Assembly (NCBI RefSeq): GCF_018991925.1
Contig: NW_024744357.1
Location: 4,101,588-4,165,587, forward strand
Source of the DNA: Homarus americanus
Lineage: Eukaryota; Arthropoda; Malacostraca; Decapoda; Nephropidae
DNA: 64,000 bases
Direction: 5' to 3'
Shown here: in pieces, positions 22,684 to 34,195 of the stretch
Layout of the letters: each line of letters begins with the position of its first letter
Numbering within the stretch: position 1 is the stretch's first letter
Position numbers and translations under genes: made by a program
Notes under the pieces: model-generated
Databases searched by the model: none
The model's input: only the letters and a program-made list of their open reading frames with translations
What the model was told of the DNA's origin: nothing

Positions 22684-23200
22684 TCCTCCTCTACTGGATT
22701 TCCTTAGCACATTTGTCTCTCTGTAGTTCCTTTTAAAAGTTACAACAGTCTCTTGGTAACCGTAGTTAACTGTCCTCTGTAGTAGAGACCGAGAGACGTA
22801 TTAAACCGGAGCAAATTTTCGTGGTTGGTGAAAGGTGTGTGGTAACCTCGATCCCCAACCACACACAGGCAAGGCGTGTGTCTCTCTCTCACACAGTTAC
22901 CATGTAGCTTATACCTCACACTGAATAAATCGTAATAACTTCGGTCTGTGTCAACGATGTCCCGGTATCACTTTTCGAGTCACTAGATGCAGGAAGACTC
23001 TCTCGTGTGTCACAAGCTCCGCGACGACGCACTTCCTACACGGTGTTTATCTGTTGAGGGTGAAGGCGGGTGGTGAAAGCCGTATAACTGGAGTGCCCTT
23101 CATCACTACCATACATCACTCCAGTTTCCAGTGATCACGAGGTGTTACTGTTATACTTGCACCGCCGCTGTTGTTGTTGCTGGCTCGGTCCCAGAGAATA
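22684..23200 (-). other. Possible 5' leader and promoter region of the 22353 gene
   Basis: GC-richer sequence above the ATG at 22683 with an initiator-like TTCAGTGTG (minus, about 22917-22925) and no long frames. This fits an untranslated first exon but is not proof. Confidence 0.25.
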
Positions 23201-23810
23201 CAATATGCTCACCCCTCTGGTCTGACTGACTTGAGGACTTCACCCTTTCCAGGTTATGTTCACACGATTCTCACTTTCCACGAGATTTTCTGAACGTGTT
23301 TTATTTTTATTTCCAGGTCAAAACAAAAACAATCTTCAAAGGGCAAACTGACGTAAGACCTTATCTTTCCAAAACTACAAATTGAAAAAAATTAAAATCT
23401 AATAAGAAACCCCAATACAACCTTTCAGAAGACAGTAACCATACCCCAGTGAAGAGCTCCTAGTGAGAACACCGAAGAGGAATGACGAAGGCCAACATAA
23501 TACCAAGACAGAACGATACAAGACAGGCCTCAGCGAACAATGGGGAGGGAAGGATCATATGACAACCAGTATAGAGTTTGAGTCACCATCATACCACCGG
23601 CCTCCAGGGAGAGTAACCACCACCACCACCACCTTACTACCTACCTGTTACGTAAGTTATGTCTTGTATACCAGACAGTATGGCTCCTACTCCATCACCA
23701 GGGAGGAGTTACAACACAGTTCGCCTTTATGCACTCCTCTTTCGAAAATGTTGGCCATGTTTCTGTCTTTATGGTCAAAAATATCTTGTACACGTAGAAT
23801 TATAACGTAA

Positions 23811-23892
23811 GACAAAACACCCCAGACAAAAGCCCCCTCGGACAAAACCCCCCTCGGACAAAAGCCCCCGAAGACAAAAGCCCCCTAGCACA
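23811..23892. repeat. About 17-bp repeat, GACAAAAGCCCCCTCG
   Basis: Five tandem variants of GGACAAAAGCCCCCTC. Similar strings occur in invertebrate DNA transposons, but no element ends were found here. Confidence 0.75.
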
Positions 23893-24650
23893 AATAATAA
23901 GAATTTTTATATACAATTTATTTTCTTTATTTTTAGTTTACAGTTTATGAACTAAACTAACCTAACCTAACCACATACATATTTTCCTGCCCATACCGCC
24001 TTAGCCTTGCTGTTTACATAATCTATTACTACGTGCTTCAACTACTAAGATCTTTCAGTACGTCAATATAACTCAAAACACTTAACAGCCATAAAAAAAA
24101 AAATAAACACGGAATGAACGTCTTTCTCACCGCCTCCCACAACAATGAATCATTTCTTAGGAGCAACACTGAAAACTATGTAGTTGTCGAAGCCATACAA
24201 ACACCAGCTTTAGGGTGAAAAAAGTTTAACATCTGACTCTGAGAATAAGTGACATGCTCTCTCTCTCTCTCTACTGCGACGGTGAACCAGAAAATGGAAC
24301 TGAGAGGACATTGAGATTATAGAAATTATATAAGATAGATAAATAAATAATGGTTAAGATAGATATATATGAAAGAGAGATAAGATAAAAATACAGACAG
24401 ATATATAGCTAGAAGTATATATATTACATAGATAATGGTTATAGCTAGATATGCGATAGAGATAGGCAGGTAGACAGTACAAGGACAGATATTTATTCAC
24501 TAAGTCTCCATACAGGTAAATATGCAGGTAGATAACACAGCTACGCGACCAATGATAAAATAAAAATATATATACATCAATATAACCAACAGCTAGTAAG
24601 CCGAAGAAACTTGCACTACACTACGCTTTGACGAATTGATACAGGTGAGT

Positions 24651-24787
24651 TTCATGACGATATGGAACCTCCCGTTTATTTCACCTGATGATTAATAATG
24701 GGTGCAGGGTTTAAGTTAGGTTAGGTTGGCATTAGGGCGTTCAATCATCATGTGAAATAAAGTTGGGTTCTTGATTTTCACGAGAAT
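24651..24787. mobile_element. MITE-like element with 30-bp unit inverted ends and AACCT core, copy 3
   Basis: Left TTTATTTCACCTGATGATTA and right TCAATCATCATGTGAAATAA are inverted copies; pairing extends outward over about 45 bp. The core is short (GTTAGGTTAGGTTGG). Confidence 0.65.
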
Positions 24788-24849
24788 TAGAATGGCTTAC
24801 GGTTTACCGCTGTTTGTATCACTGTACTGCCTATAATTATGCATGTGCG

Positions 24850-24923
<74 letters not shown>

Positions 24924-24947
24924 TAATAATAATAATAATCATGCATA
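24850..24947. repeat. (AAT)n microsatellite
   Basis: About 32 units with one TGA interruption. The poly-asparagine frame is a translation artefact. Confidence 0.95.
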
Positions 24948-25445
24948 CAACTTTAACTTAAGTCCTCCCTGCAATCTGACCAAAGAGCCAAAGAAAATGG
25001 AATTGTGTTGCTGGGTAACTAAAGTATCAATATTTTGTCCCCATCATTGGTATGTAATAACTGATATTTTGATCTTTTGATATAAAATGCGCCTTGGGTT
25101 CAGCACGTACAGTATATACACCATGGAGGCCATATTATACCTTAATGATATACACAGTACAGGTATATAAATAATGGTCGGTTAGATTCATTAGAGGTCT
25201 ATCATTACATCTACGAGCTAATTCATGTTATACTTTAAAGTTCGTTACAGCACAAATGGATGGCATATATTACATTTAACGGCGTAACTCAGTTCCAAGT
25301 TGCTATAGTTTAAGAATTATATTTACGGGGCATCATTCCTTTAAATTTGGTATTCCATTTAAGTTAAGTGCAACCACGTTTTAAAGGGGTAAAGAGGGAG
25401 ACTCACCTCGAATTCACAGGGCTCCGACAACCCCTAGAACGTATG

Positions 25446-25822
25446 CAGTAACGTCACCAACACAGAGTAGCAGTAACGTCACCAAACCATTGTCGTCACA
25501 ACACAAACAGTAACGTAACACAGAGTAGCAGTAACGTCACCAACACAGAGTAGCAGTAACGTCACCAACACAGAGTAGCAGTAACGTCACCAACACAGAG
25601 TAGCAGTAACGTCACCAACACAGAGTAGCAGTAACGTCACCAACACAGAGTAGCAGTAACGTCACCAACACAGAGTAGCAGTAACGTCACCAACACAGAG
25701 TAGCAGTAACGTCACCAACACAGAGTAGCAGTAACGTCACCAACACAGAGTAGCAGTAACGTCACCAACACAGAGTAGCAGTAACGTCACCAACACAGAG
25801 TAACAGTAACGTCACCAACACC
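25446..25822. repeat. 25-bp minisatellite with CRE-like motif
   Basis: About 14 copies of CAGTAACGTCACCAACACAG then AGTAG, mostly identical. Each carries GGTGACGTTA on the minus strand, one base from the CREB/ATF octamer TGACGTCA. Confidence 0.93.
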
Positions 25823-26117
25823 ACCACAATAACAACTGTACAGAATGTAGATCTTCCCCTCTCCCTCCCACCCTCTCTCCTTTTCACCTCCCTTAAGTAA
25901 GCTAACGCGATGAACACCCTGAGGTGGCTGGACGGCACGTGGCACAACAAAGGCGGTCTTTGTTGGTGAGTTAAGACGAGGGTTTTTACTACGCTTCCCT
26001 TCCCTTATTGGGGCCACGTTGCTCCAGCCTGTTCACTGATATCTATGTATTGTATTTGAACTGAGTCATCACATATACTTACCGCTGACTTGACCAATTT
26101 AACTTACACTTACTGAC

Positions 26118-26545
26118 ACTACATAATGGATATAGAATCCCGAGAAAGAATTCAGATGAGAATAACAAGAATAATCCCGGGCATTAGGAACCTTGAGTAC
26201 AGAGACAGGTTAAATAATCTTAATCTGCATTCCTTCGAGAGACGTAGAGTGAGGGGGCGATATGATTGAGGTGTATAAATGTAAGTCAGGCCAAAACAAA
26301 GGTGACATAACAAATTTACTCAAACTATCCAACCAGGAGCGAACTCATAACAATGGTTTTAAATTGGGCATATTTAGATTTAGGAGCGAGATACGTAAAC
26401 ATTGGTTTAGAAATAGAGTAGTGGATGAGTGGAACAAGTTACCAAACATCATCATTAACTCGAACACGCTGGATAGCTTCAAACTTAGGTTGGATGGGTA
26501 TATGAGCGATAGGGGTTGGGTGTAGTTTCCTCCATTCTCATGTTC
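26118..26545 (+). mobile_element. 5'-truncated non-LTR retrotransposon family B, copy 1
   Basis: Starts at MDIESRERIQMRITRIIPGI then RNLEYRDRLNNLNL. After one inserted G it shifts frame into IEVYKCKSG (26262) and continues with FRNRVVDEWNKLPNIIINSN, SFKLRLDGYM and stop. The pattern N-R-V-V-D-x-W-N-x-L-P is a jockey/CR1-type C-terminus. Ends TTTCCTCCATTCTCATGTTC. A second, longer copy lies at 63452-64000 on the minus strand; relative to it this one lacks 37 bp after the stop. Confidence 0.82.
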
Positions 26546-27641
26546 TTACGCGAAAATGGAAAACTTCTTAACTCAATCTTAGTCAAATTTAGAGACACTA
26601 TTAATTTCGTCACTTAAAGGCGTCGTATTATAGTTCGTAACCTAGTAAAATTATCCTGAGCTTTCTATCTTCACATTAATGAAAACTGTCGTCTAAATAA
26701 TCGGTTTTTAAGAACATCAAAATGCATATTAACATATCACATTGAACGAAGAAAATAAATCAACCAAGAAATTTAATACTACATTTCAGTGATGAGGAAA
26801 CTAAAACCTCTTCATCCCGCGATCAGTTTGCCAAGTGATGTCATCCCACTTGGACGATTCCCATCTGAACGACTGACTGGCTGTTTTATGCTATTTTTAC
26901 CATCACTAAGACGATTTAGTAAGGTTAAGTTAGGTTAGATTAGGTTAGGTAAAGTTAAGTTAACAACGACTAGAAGATTGAAGAACATATTAGCCATATC
27001 TGGATCCGTGAACGACCTTGTGAGGGCCGAGTCAACCGAGCTGCTCCCTCCTCCCCTCCCCCCAACCCTATACCCCAAAAAAGGAATCTGTTGCGATGAA
27101 AAATTAATCAATTCATAAGGTGCAGAGGTTAAAAAAAAATGGGTTAAAATCACACACAAAATCCAGTTGTAGCGATTACCACAATATAAAATAACACAAC
27201 CAGCACTGTACAAGGACATGGGTTTAGATTTGGCGTTTCAAAGGCTGAATAACACTGCTTCGGATCACAGACGAAATGCATGTGAGGAACTACTTCATGT
27301 ATCTTACGAAATACCGAAACGATTTTTTGTTTCTAAGTGATAAGTGAACAGTACACAGGATGGCTCGAGTCAAACCTGTTATGTTCTTGGACTAAAGAAA
27401 GAAAATTAATTTCGTGGAGGATTTGCACCAGAAGCCACCCCATTTTATAATATAGGCTCGTGTGAATAAAAAAAAAAGTCCTGTGACCACAGATTTTGAT
27501 GGTCCTGTTAATGAATGCCAGCGGGGCTAGACTATGCTGCCATACTAACTACGGTATTGTAAATGAAGTCTAGTTTCAGCAGACTTCAACCTCACTTTAC
27601 CACGTCAGTTCAAGAACGTGTGAACAAAAGCCTTTACGTAA

Positions 27642-27841
27642 CAGTACCGAGGGCGTGTTGTTGTTTCACTGTAATGACCTCCAAGAAGCACAGTACCGAG
27701 GGCGTGTTGTTGCTTCACTGTAATGACCTCCAAGAAGCACAGTACCGAGGGCGTGTTGTTGCTTCACTGTAATGACCTCCAAGAAGCACAGTACCGAGGG
27801 CGTGTTGTTGCTTCACTGTAATGACCTCCAAGAAGCACAGT
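27642..27841. repeat. 49-bp tandem repeat, four copies
   Basis: Units begin CAGTACCGAGGGCGTGTTGT at 27642, 27691, 27740 and 27789 and are almost identical (one T/C difference). There are no spacers. Confidence 0.93.
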
Positions 27842-29581
27842 ACATGTGATTATGCCTTATGGGGTTTCACCAAGGAAGACGTGTTGGCCTACAAAATGTT
27901 ATAACAGCAACGACGAGCTTAAAGACTTTCAGGGAAGCATTTCGTCTTCAACTCCTCATGTGCTCCGGAAAATGTTACACAAAACCTGACTAATATACAA
28001 TGGATGGACAAGCTTTGTTTATTACAATATTAAAGGTAAATGTAGAGTAATTATGTAAACTCATGTTATAAATGCATACGTAACAATAAGCGTAACTATG
28101 CTGTGATTAAGGCTGGCAATACCGTAAGTGTTAAGGAAATTCTGGCCTAAACATCATATATATAATGGTGACCATTTTCTCAATTCCCCGTGACTGGCCG
28201 CTACCATAAACTATTCATAGCTGCTGCATTAACCGACGTAAACTTATACATATATCAATTATGAATATCTAAAGGAGAGGGGAATGTGGGGAATTAAATA
28301 TTAATAGGTGTTGGAGATGTGTAACTGATTCTGGAAGGCTGACGGGGTAAATTAATTTTCTCTAGTACAGAATTTAGTCACCGGGATTTAGTCATGAAGT
28401 AATTATTACGATTTCTAAAAAGTTGATATATCTAGTGAAGAAACCGACTTAAAATACTGCACTTTTAAAAGATTATTAGTTGTTGAAGCCCATTAATATA
28501 CCACAATAACACTACTACTCAGGACTTTCTAAATAAACAAACACAATATATTGTGTGGTCATGGGAACACAATAGCTTGGACGTGAGAGCAGTGAGAATC
28601 AATCACCCGTCAAACCGGTTCACTTCACATTAGACTTCTCGACCTTATTTGCCTGTTGTTATTGTGTTGACACCACCTTCACACATTTTTCTATTGGTTA
28701 CCTAAGGATTAGACACATCCCGGGCATATTTCACCCGAGTAAACACGTTAACGTTAACATGCTAACTTAATGCATTTCCCGGAGGTAACGTTAGGGTCAC
28801 TGCTGTAAAAACGTAACTGAAATTACACACACACACAATAGAGTAGGTCATGAAATCTTTGCTAAAAATCCAGTCTGCTTGTCTGTCATCAATAGCCGTG
28901 GAAGCATGTTTACATAATTATCCCCTTGTAAAACGATGCCCAGTTCAGATTTGAATACACGAACAGGTAATATTTCTTGCGTTATATTAGTTTTAAGCTA
29001 CTGTATGTTACGCTATATTCACTTTAAAAAAAAATCTATATAAAATAAATGTAACAAATAGATAAAATACTTAAAATACTTAACTAAACTTAAAAAAATA
29101 TATTTCTATTGATAGCCACAACTAGCACAAACATTTCAGAACCAACACAACGAAAAAGAACTACACTAGCACACTATAATAAGAGAATAATCATAGCAAA
29201 TATTCTTCACACAGTTTGTTAACATATTAGTGGAAGGGAGAGAGAGACGCCACATGTGCTTTGATAGGCACAGTTTGACTAAGATGATGACATTGCAACT
29301 TTGTACTTTTAACATTACGCACGATTTTCTAAGCTTAGCCTAAGAGATATATGAATGTTACCACCAATGTTGCTGTTCGTTATTGTTCTGTACCTTTGCA
29401 TTTTTAGCTTCGTGGGTGAATGATTGATATAATAATCATCTAGAATTTCACTCCCTTGCTTGTTCGTGTGGCGCTACCGATAACCTCAAATCGACGCAAA
29501 TTCAGCACGTACAAGTATATAGTTTACAGGTTTAGCAATGAGGACGCGAACCCACTTGAGACAGTTTTTTTTCTTCTTCAG
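27842..29581. other. AT-rich non-coding stretch
   Basis: Around 28695-28800 there is a weak, single-sided resemblance to the AACCT-core MITE ends (GGATTAGACAC...TTTCACCCGAGT). No gene is supported. Confidence 0.35.
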
Positions 29582-29827
29582 ATCATAATGTACAAGTTGT
29601 CTAAGGCATTCTTGTGGGCTCTTTATGCCAACTGTGTTGTTTCAAGAATTGTTCAAGAGAAGCAACGACTACACAGCCTGGTGGTGACAGCAGAGAACCT
29701 TATACATAGACAAGTTTATCAGGCTTCAGCTACTCACCTTACAGTCGCTCCACCGCAGCCTGTGACTGATGACAACAAGCAGGTGGCAGTTGAGCCCTTC
29801 CAAGATGTAATCACCAATAAAAAATAA
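29582..29827 (+). CDS. Candidate last coding exon of a small unknown protein
   Basis: A strong acceptor (long T/C tract, TTCTTCTTCAG, ending 29581) is followed by a frame with ATG at 29588. It encodes MYKLSKAFLWALYANCVVSR, then HSLVVTAENLIHRQVY and a tail QPVTDDNKQVAVEPFQDV, stop at 29827. AATAAA (29816-29821) overlaps the last codons and could be the polyadenylation signal. A hydrophobic stretch spans residues 8-18. I do not recognise the family. The frame stays open upstream of the acceptor, which weakens the splice argument. Confidence 0.3.
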   Translation: MIMYKLSKAFLWALYANCVVSRIVQEKQRLHSLVVTAENLIHRQVYQASATHLTVAPPQPVTDDNKQVAVEPFQDVITNKK

Positions 29828-31001
29828 TACATGACAACCTGAACCCAAGTCAGAGTAACACGAGTAGTTGAAACGATAACGTCCACTGGCCTGCCCTAAA
29901 AACTCAACTGGTTCACAAATAACTTGAAAAAGTAAGCAGGTGAACGTGACTGATGCGTGGGTGTGTGTCCACTGGTCATGGTTCTGAAGGTGGCCAATAA
30001 GCCAAGTCTCCTCTACAGTGTTCACAGCATGTGACGGTGGGTTCCACGGGCATAGCGGCCCGTTATGGTCACTGGATATAACACCGAATACTGTCTTGGT
30101 ACACGAGAAGGCAGTGTGACCGGCACTGCCCTCAACCGCCTTCACTCCCCTGGCTTAAGTCAGATACCCATCTACAGCAGGGTGGAGTGGGGGGGGGGGG
30201 TGGCCTAAACGCGAGCCGGCGACCTTTAGCACAGGAGAGGAGATTCGCCTCCACTTAGCCACTTTACCTCGTCAACCACACAGGGTAATTTATATTTATA
30301 ACGAGAGTCATTGATGCATGAACAACCCGTGCCTGGCCTTGAACTCCTCAACCTAACAGTCTCATGGGATCACTTCACTCTTCACGTGAATATTGTCAAC
30401 AACTAAAAATCCATAAACATCAAATAAACAAAGAGTCGACTTTTCTTGAGTATTCTATTTCATTAGCACTTAACTCTCTGGCAAGATATATGAGGAAACA
30501 GACTTAGGCGGTGCTATAGGCTAACAGTAAACTTGTGACAACAGGGACGTCTTGAAGGAACTTGTAAGGCATCCCGTCCTCCTTCACCCCGGCTGTCCTC
30601 CAAAGTAGCATACACCTCACCTTCAACGTCTCTTGCAAGTCTGATTAAGTTCCAAGAAGCGAATGATGAAAGTTACAACCAACACACTACCTCTTGACTC
30701 GCTCCCCTTGAACAATAAAGCTCGATACATAAGGAAGCTGTTCCTGGTCTGATCCGGCTTTATGCCTATTTTCCTACAGGCAGGTGTACCACAGTCTCAG
30801 TACACGATAAACGACGCTAGTATGCATGGGGCTGATGTAATTATGAAAGTGTAAACATGCGCAGTGAACCGCATGACCTAGAAATCACACCCTAACCTAA
30901 GTCGAAAGTATTTATCTCAGAATAAGGTAAAGTAAAAACCCTTAAGAAATGTTATTCGATAACTTTAAGTGTCCGGAAACGACATACATATCTCTCTAGA
31001 G

Positions 31002-31696
31002 CAGCGATTTTCAACCAATGTGCCGCAGCATCTTAGTGTGCCGCGAAGCATCCGTAGGTGTGCCGCGGGAGTTTAAATAGCATTTGGATAGCATTTAAAA
31101 AAAAAGCATTTGGATACGTTTTGACATTACTGGAAATTTTATGGACCGGAAATCAGAAATGACAGAGGACTGAAACTGAAGCACCTATCAACTTCTTCCT
31201 CTCTCAACATCGTATCTGTGTGAACCTGGCTTCTCTGCTATGAACACAATGAAAAGCAAGAACAGGTCGCGGCTTCAAACACTGGAGGAGGACATCATGA
31301 GACAACACCAAGCACAGGTTTCCCACTGATATTTTTATGTAAGCAAAGGCCTTTTATTTTTACTCATGTTTGTATTTGAATACAATCTATATCTGAAAGT
31401 TTCATATTATTTTTTAATGAACGGCATCTTTTTAAATGACATCTTGTTTCAATGTGTAGTAATAACAAATACCATCGTATGCACAAAACTTTCAAATTAT
31501 TTTGAAAACCATGATCAACAATATACTTTTGGCAATAAAATTAATAAATTATTAGTTTTTCTTAAATTATGAACACATTCTTATCATTCAGTTTCTTTTA
31601 AATGATCAAATCTATCCTTAAATACTGATGGTGTGCCTCGACCATTTTAGTGCCTGGCTCACTGTGCCGTCATATGAAAAAGGTTGAAAATCACTG
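31002..31696 (+). mobile_element. hAT (Charlie-like) relic with perfect 8-bp duplication
   Basis: Ends CAGCGATTTTCAACC (31002) and GGTTGAAAATCACTG (to 31696) are inverted, each followed inward by GTGCCGC/GGCAC-rich sequence. CTCTAGAG flanks both sides (30994-31001, 31697-31704). The interior retains a transposase tail (31193-31330). Confidence 0.9.
31193..31330 (+). pseudogene. hAT transposase C-terminal (dimerisation) fragment
   Basis: The plus frame reads SYLCEPGFSAMNTMKSKNRS then RLQTLEEDIM and stops at 31330. The YLCE-x-x-F-S-x-M-x-x-x-K-x-K-x-R-x-R-L signature is the hAT dimerisation region of ZBED5/Charlie-type transposases. All catalytic parts are deleted. Confidence 0.75.
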
Positions 31697-31914
31697 CTCT
31701 AGAGGCTTAACTAATCTTACCCTCATCTTAAGTGATAGCTCTATGTTATAAGTACTAACTTACTAGCAAATATATCAACACACAATAAAATAAATAGCAG
31801 GAGAAACTTGATAACAGATTTCCTATTGTTCAAATTTCTATAACTCTTGTCATATAAGATTAAAATTCACTGAAACGTCAACTCGTCTGTTTGCAGCCAA
31901 TGCACTCAGTATTG

Positions 31915-33446
31915 TTGCTTGGAGAGTTACAGACACAGAAGACGGCTTTTTGTTATATACTCCCGCTCTGTTTCTGTTCCGAGGATAAACAAAAAAGTGG
32001 GTTACAATCTTGAATGGAGTCCCCCAAGGTTAAATTCTCGGTCCAGTACTCTTTTTGTTGTACATAAACGACATAGTCCACGCCAGCTCACTCATAAAAT
32101 ACAACTTATTTGCAGACAATAGTAATCTCTATGCCAGCAACTCAGACCTCCATTCCTTGATGAGAACTATGAACACTGAATTAACTAAAGTCGGGACCTG
32201 GGTAATACGTAATAAACTGACCTTAAACCTTCAGAAAACCCACTACACGCACTTTCAAAGCAGGAAAAACTTACCCCCAGACTTGGACTCCCTGTACCTT
32301 GGTAATACAGTCCCCAAATGCCAACAAACTACTAAATTCCTCAGAGTTATTGTTGATGAGAAACTTAACTGGAGTAACCATATACAAGCCATTCACAGTA
32401 AAGTCAATAAACAGTGGGGTATCATGTATCACACTCGACAGTCACTCACTCTCACAGCAATGAAAGAAATCTATCATGATCTTGTTTACCAACACCTGAT
32501 ACACTGTCACACACTATGTGGGGGGGAGGGGGGCTCTGGCTCTTCAAAAACACAATCTCTGGTTACTGCAAAAAAGAGAGTTGTACGGACAATGACCTAC
32601 TTGAAAAAAAACAGATCACACAAACGAAAAATTTGCTATATTGAAAATTTTAAAACTCGAAGATATTAACACCTGCTGCTGTGCCCTCTTTGTTTACAAA
32701 TCTATCAATCACTTGCTTGACAATAATTATTTCCAGTTCCGGAATAATTAGAGATACAACTTAAGGCACCCAGAGCTACTAAGACCACCCCCCATGCGCT
32801 CCTCAGTCCCAGATCTCCATAAAATATCACGGTGTGAAGGTGTGGAACAACTTACCCCCACCCATCCGAGCAAAGACTACCCTCCCTTCCTTTAAATCAT
32901 CTCTTAAAAAAATATCTATTGTCTAAGTATTAATATTTATTGTAACACCTACTATATTTACAGTACCTGCTTTCATTGTACCATCAAAACCGTTTTATCG
33001 GAAATTATCATGTAAATAGATAAGTAATTACCATTGCAATAAACAAAATTGCCAACTAGACATAATCCTGACAGCTCTGTCCTCTTGTTCAACCTTATTA
33101 CTGTACAACCCATGTTGTACTGCTCCCCCATTATATGTATGTTTTTCAATTCCACTGTAATTTATGTATATAAAACTAAAAAAAAATAGATACATAAAAT
33201 TAATATATATTGAAGTGATAACCGTGGTAACATTATGAGATGTTCTTATTACTACCATGCTATTGTACTATTCCAGATGATACTAAATGTTACATAATAC
33301 TTCCTTGAGATAAATGTATAGTATATATATCAGGTGCCTCAAAGAGAGCTCAGGTTCTCAACTGTCTCAGCCATGTTAATATTGTTATTATTATCCACTC
33401 TGTATCTGTGTTTTTCTGGTTAAATAAACTGTTTCAATTCAATTCA
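31915..33446 (+). mobile_element. 5'-truncated CR1/jockey-like LINE, family C
   Basis: RT palm region: GVPQG-stop-ILGPVLFLLY (32013), INDI, then NLFADNSNLYASNSDLHSL (32103), KLTLNLQKT, KFLRVIVDEKLNWSNHIQAI. The normal FADD catalytic pair is FADN, so the active site is lost. A TAA replaces the serine codon in GVPQGSILG. The C-terminal tail is frameshifted (VWNNLPPPIRAKTTLPSFKS at 32839-32900). The 3' end has AATAAA and a short ATTCA repeat (TTTCAATTCAATTCAAA), typical of CR1-like tails. Confidence 0.85.
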
Positions 33447-34133
33447 AAAGGTTCGGTTACGTTAAGTATCTACAAAGTTATAGCTCCGACATTGAAACTT
33501 TACAGCGATAGCTAAGGATGTAACTAATGCCACCAACAAAGCGTAAAATGTTGTCAAGTTGTCTCCATAACACAGTCTTCCGCCTCAGAGACACACTGAC
33601 GTCTGCCGCATGTAGCACGTAAGAGAAAGTTCACTGTTTGGCGCCAGTCAAGTGGGGTAATAATTTAGAGATATTAAAACTATTAACCTCACAAGGCAGA
33701 GGAGGCATATATGCATTGCAGTTGTCCATCTGAACGTCGCTTTCCTATTTAAGTATTGCGTTTTAAGGGATTTTCCTGGACATTGAAAAATGGATGGGAG
33801 ATCGTTGCTCTCCCAAGGTCCTCCACAACAAAATACAGTACAGGGAGCCAAGCTACATGTTAGACGCAGGAAGCTGGATGAGTGGCGGCCTAAGGAAACT
33901 GTTTATGACTATTACCTTAACACTAACTCAACGATAATGTTACACGGACTTGATACTGACCATTATCGTTAGGAGCTTCTATGATAATGGAGATTTATAA
34001 AGCAGCATTTATTAAAAAAACCCCAAATGTTCATAGTTAAGCAAAATTATTTAACCGTATTATGTATGACACCAACATACTGACAATACCTTCGACACCG
34101 TTACAAAATAAAAAATGACCAGCCACCTGAGAC

Positions 34134-34195
<62 letters not shown>

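Noticed and set aside
23463..23810. Plus-strand frame of 115 codons
   Set aside because: No domain, mixed composition, includes a (CAC)n-derived threonine run.
24814..25080. Poly-asparagine frame
   Set aside because: (AAT)n microsatellite translated in one frame.
25446..25822. CRISPR-like direct repeats
   Set aside because: The units are contiguous without unique spacers and the DNA is eukaryotic. The same holds for the 32-, 33- and 49-bp arrays.
28695..28800. Fourth inverted copy of the AACCT-core MITE
   Set aside because: Resemblance is weak and one-sided; no AACCT core.
29726..30145. Minus-strand frame of 139 codons
   Set aside because: Antisense to the last-exon candidate at 29582; no domain or splice signals of its own.
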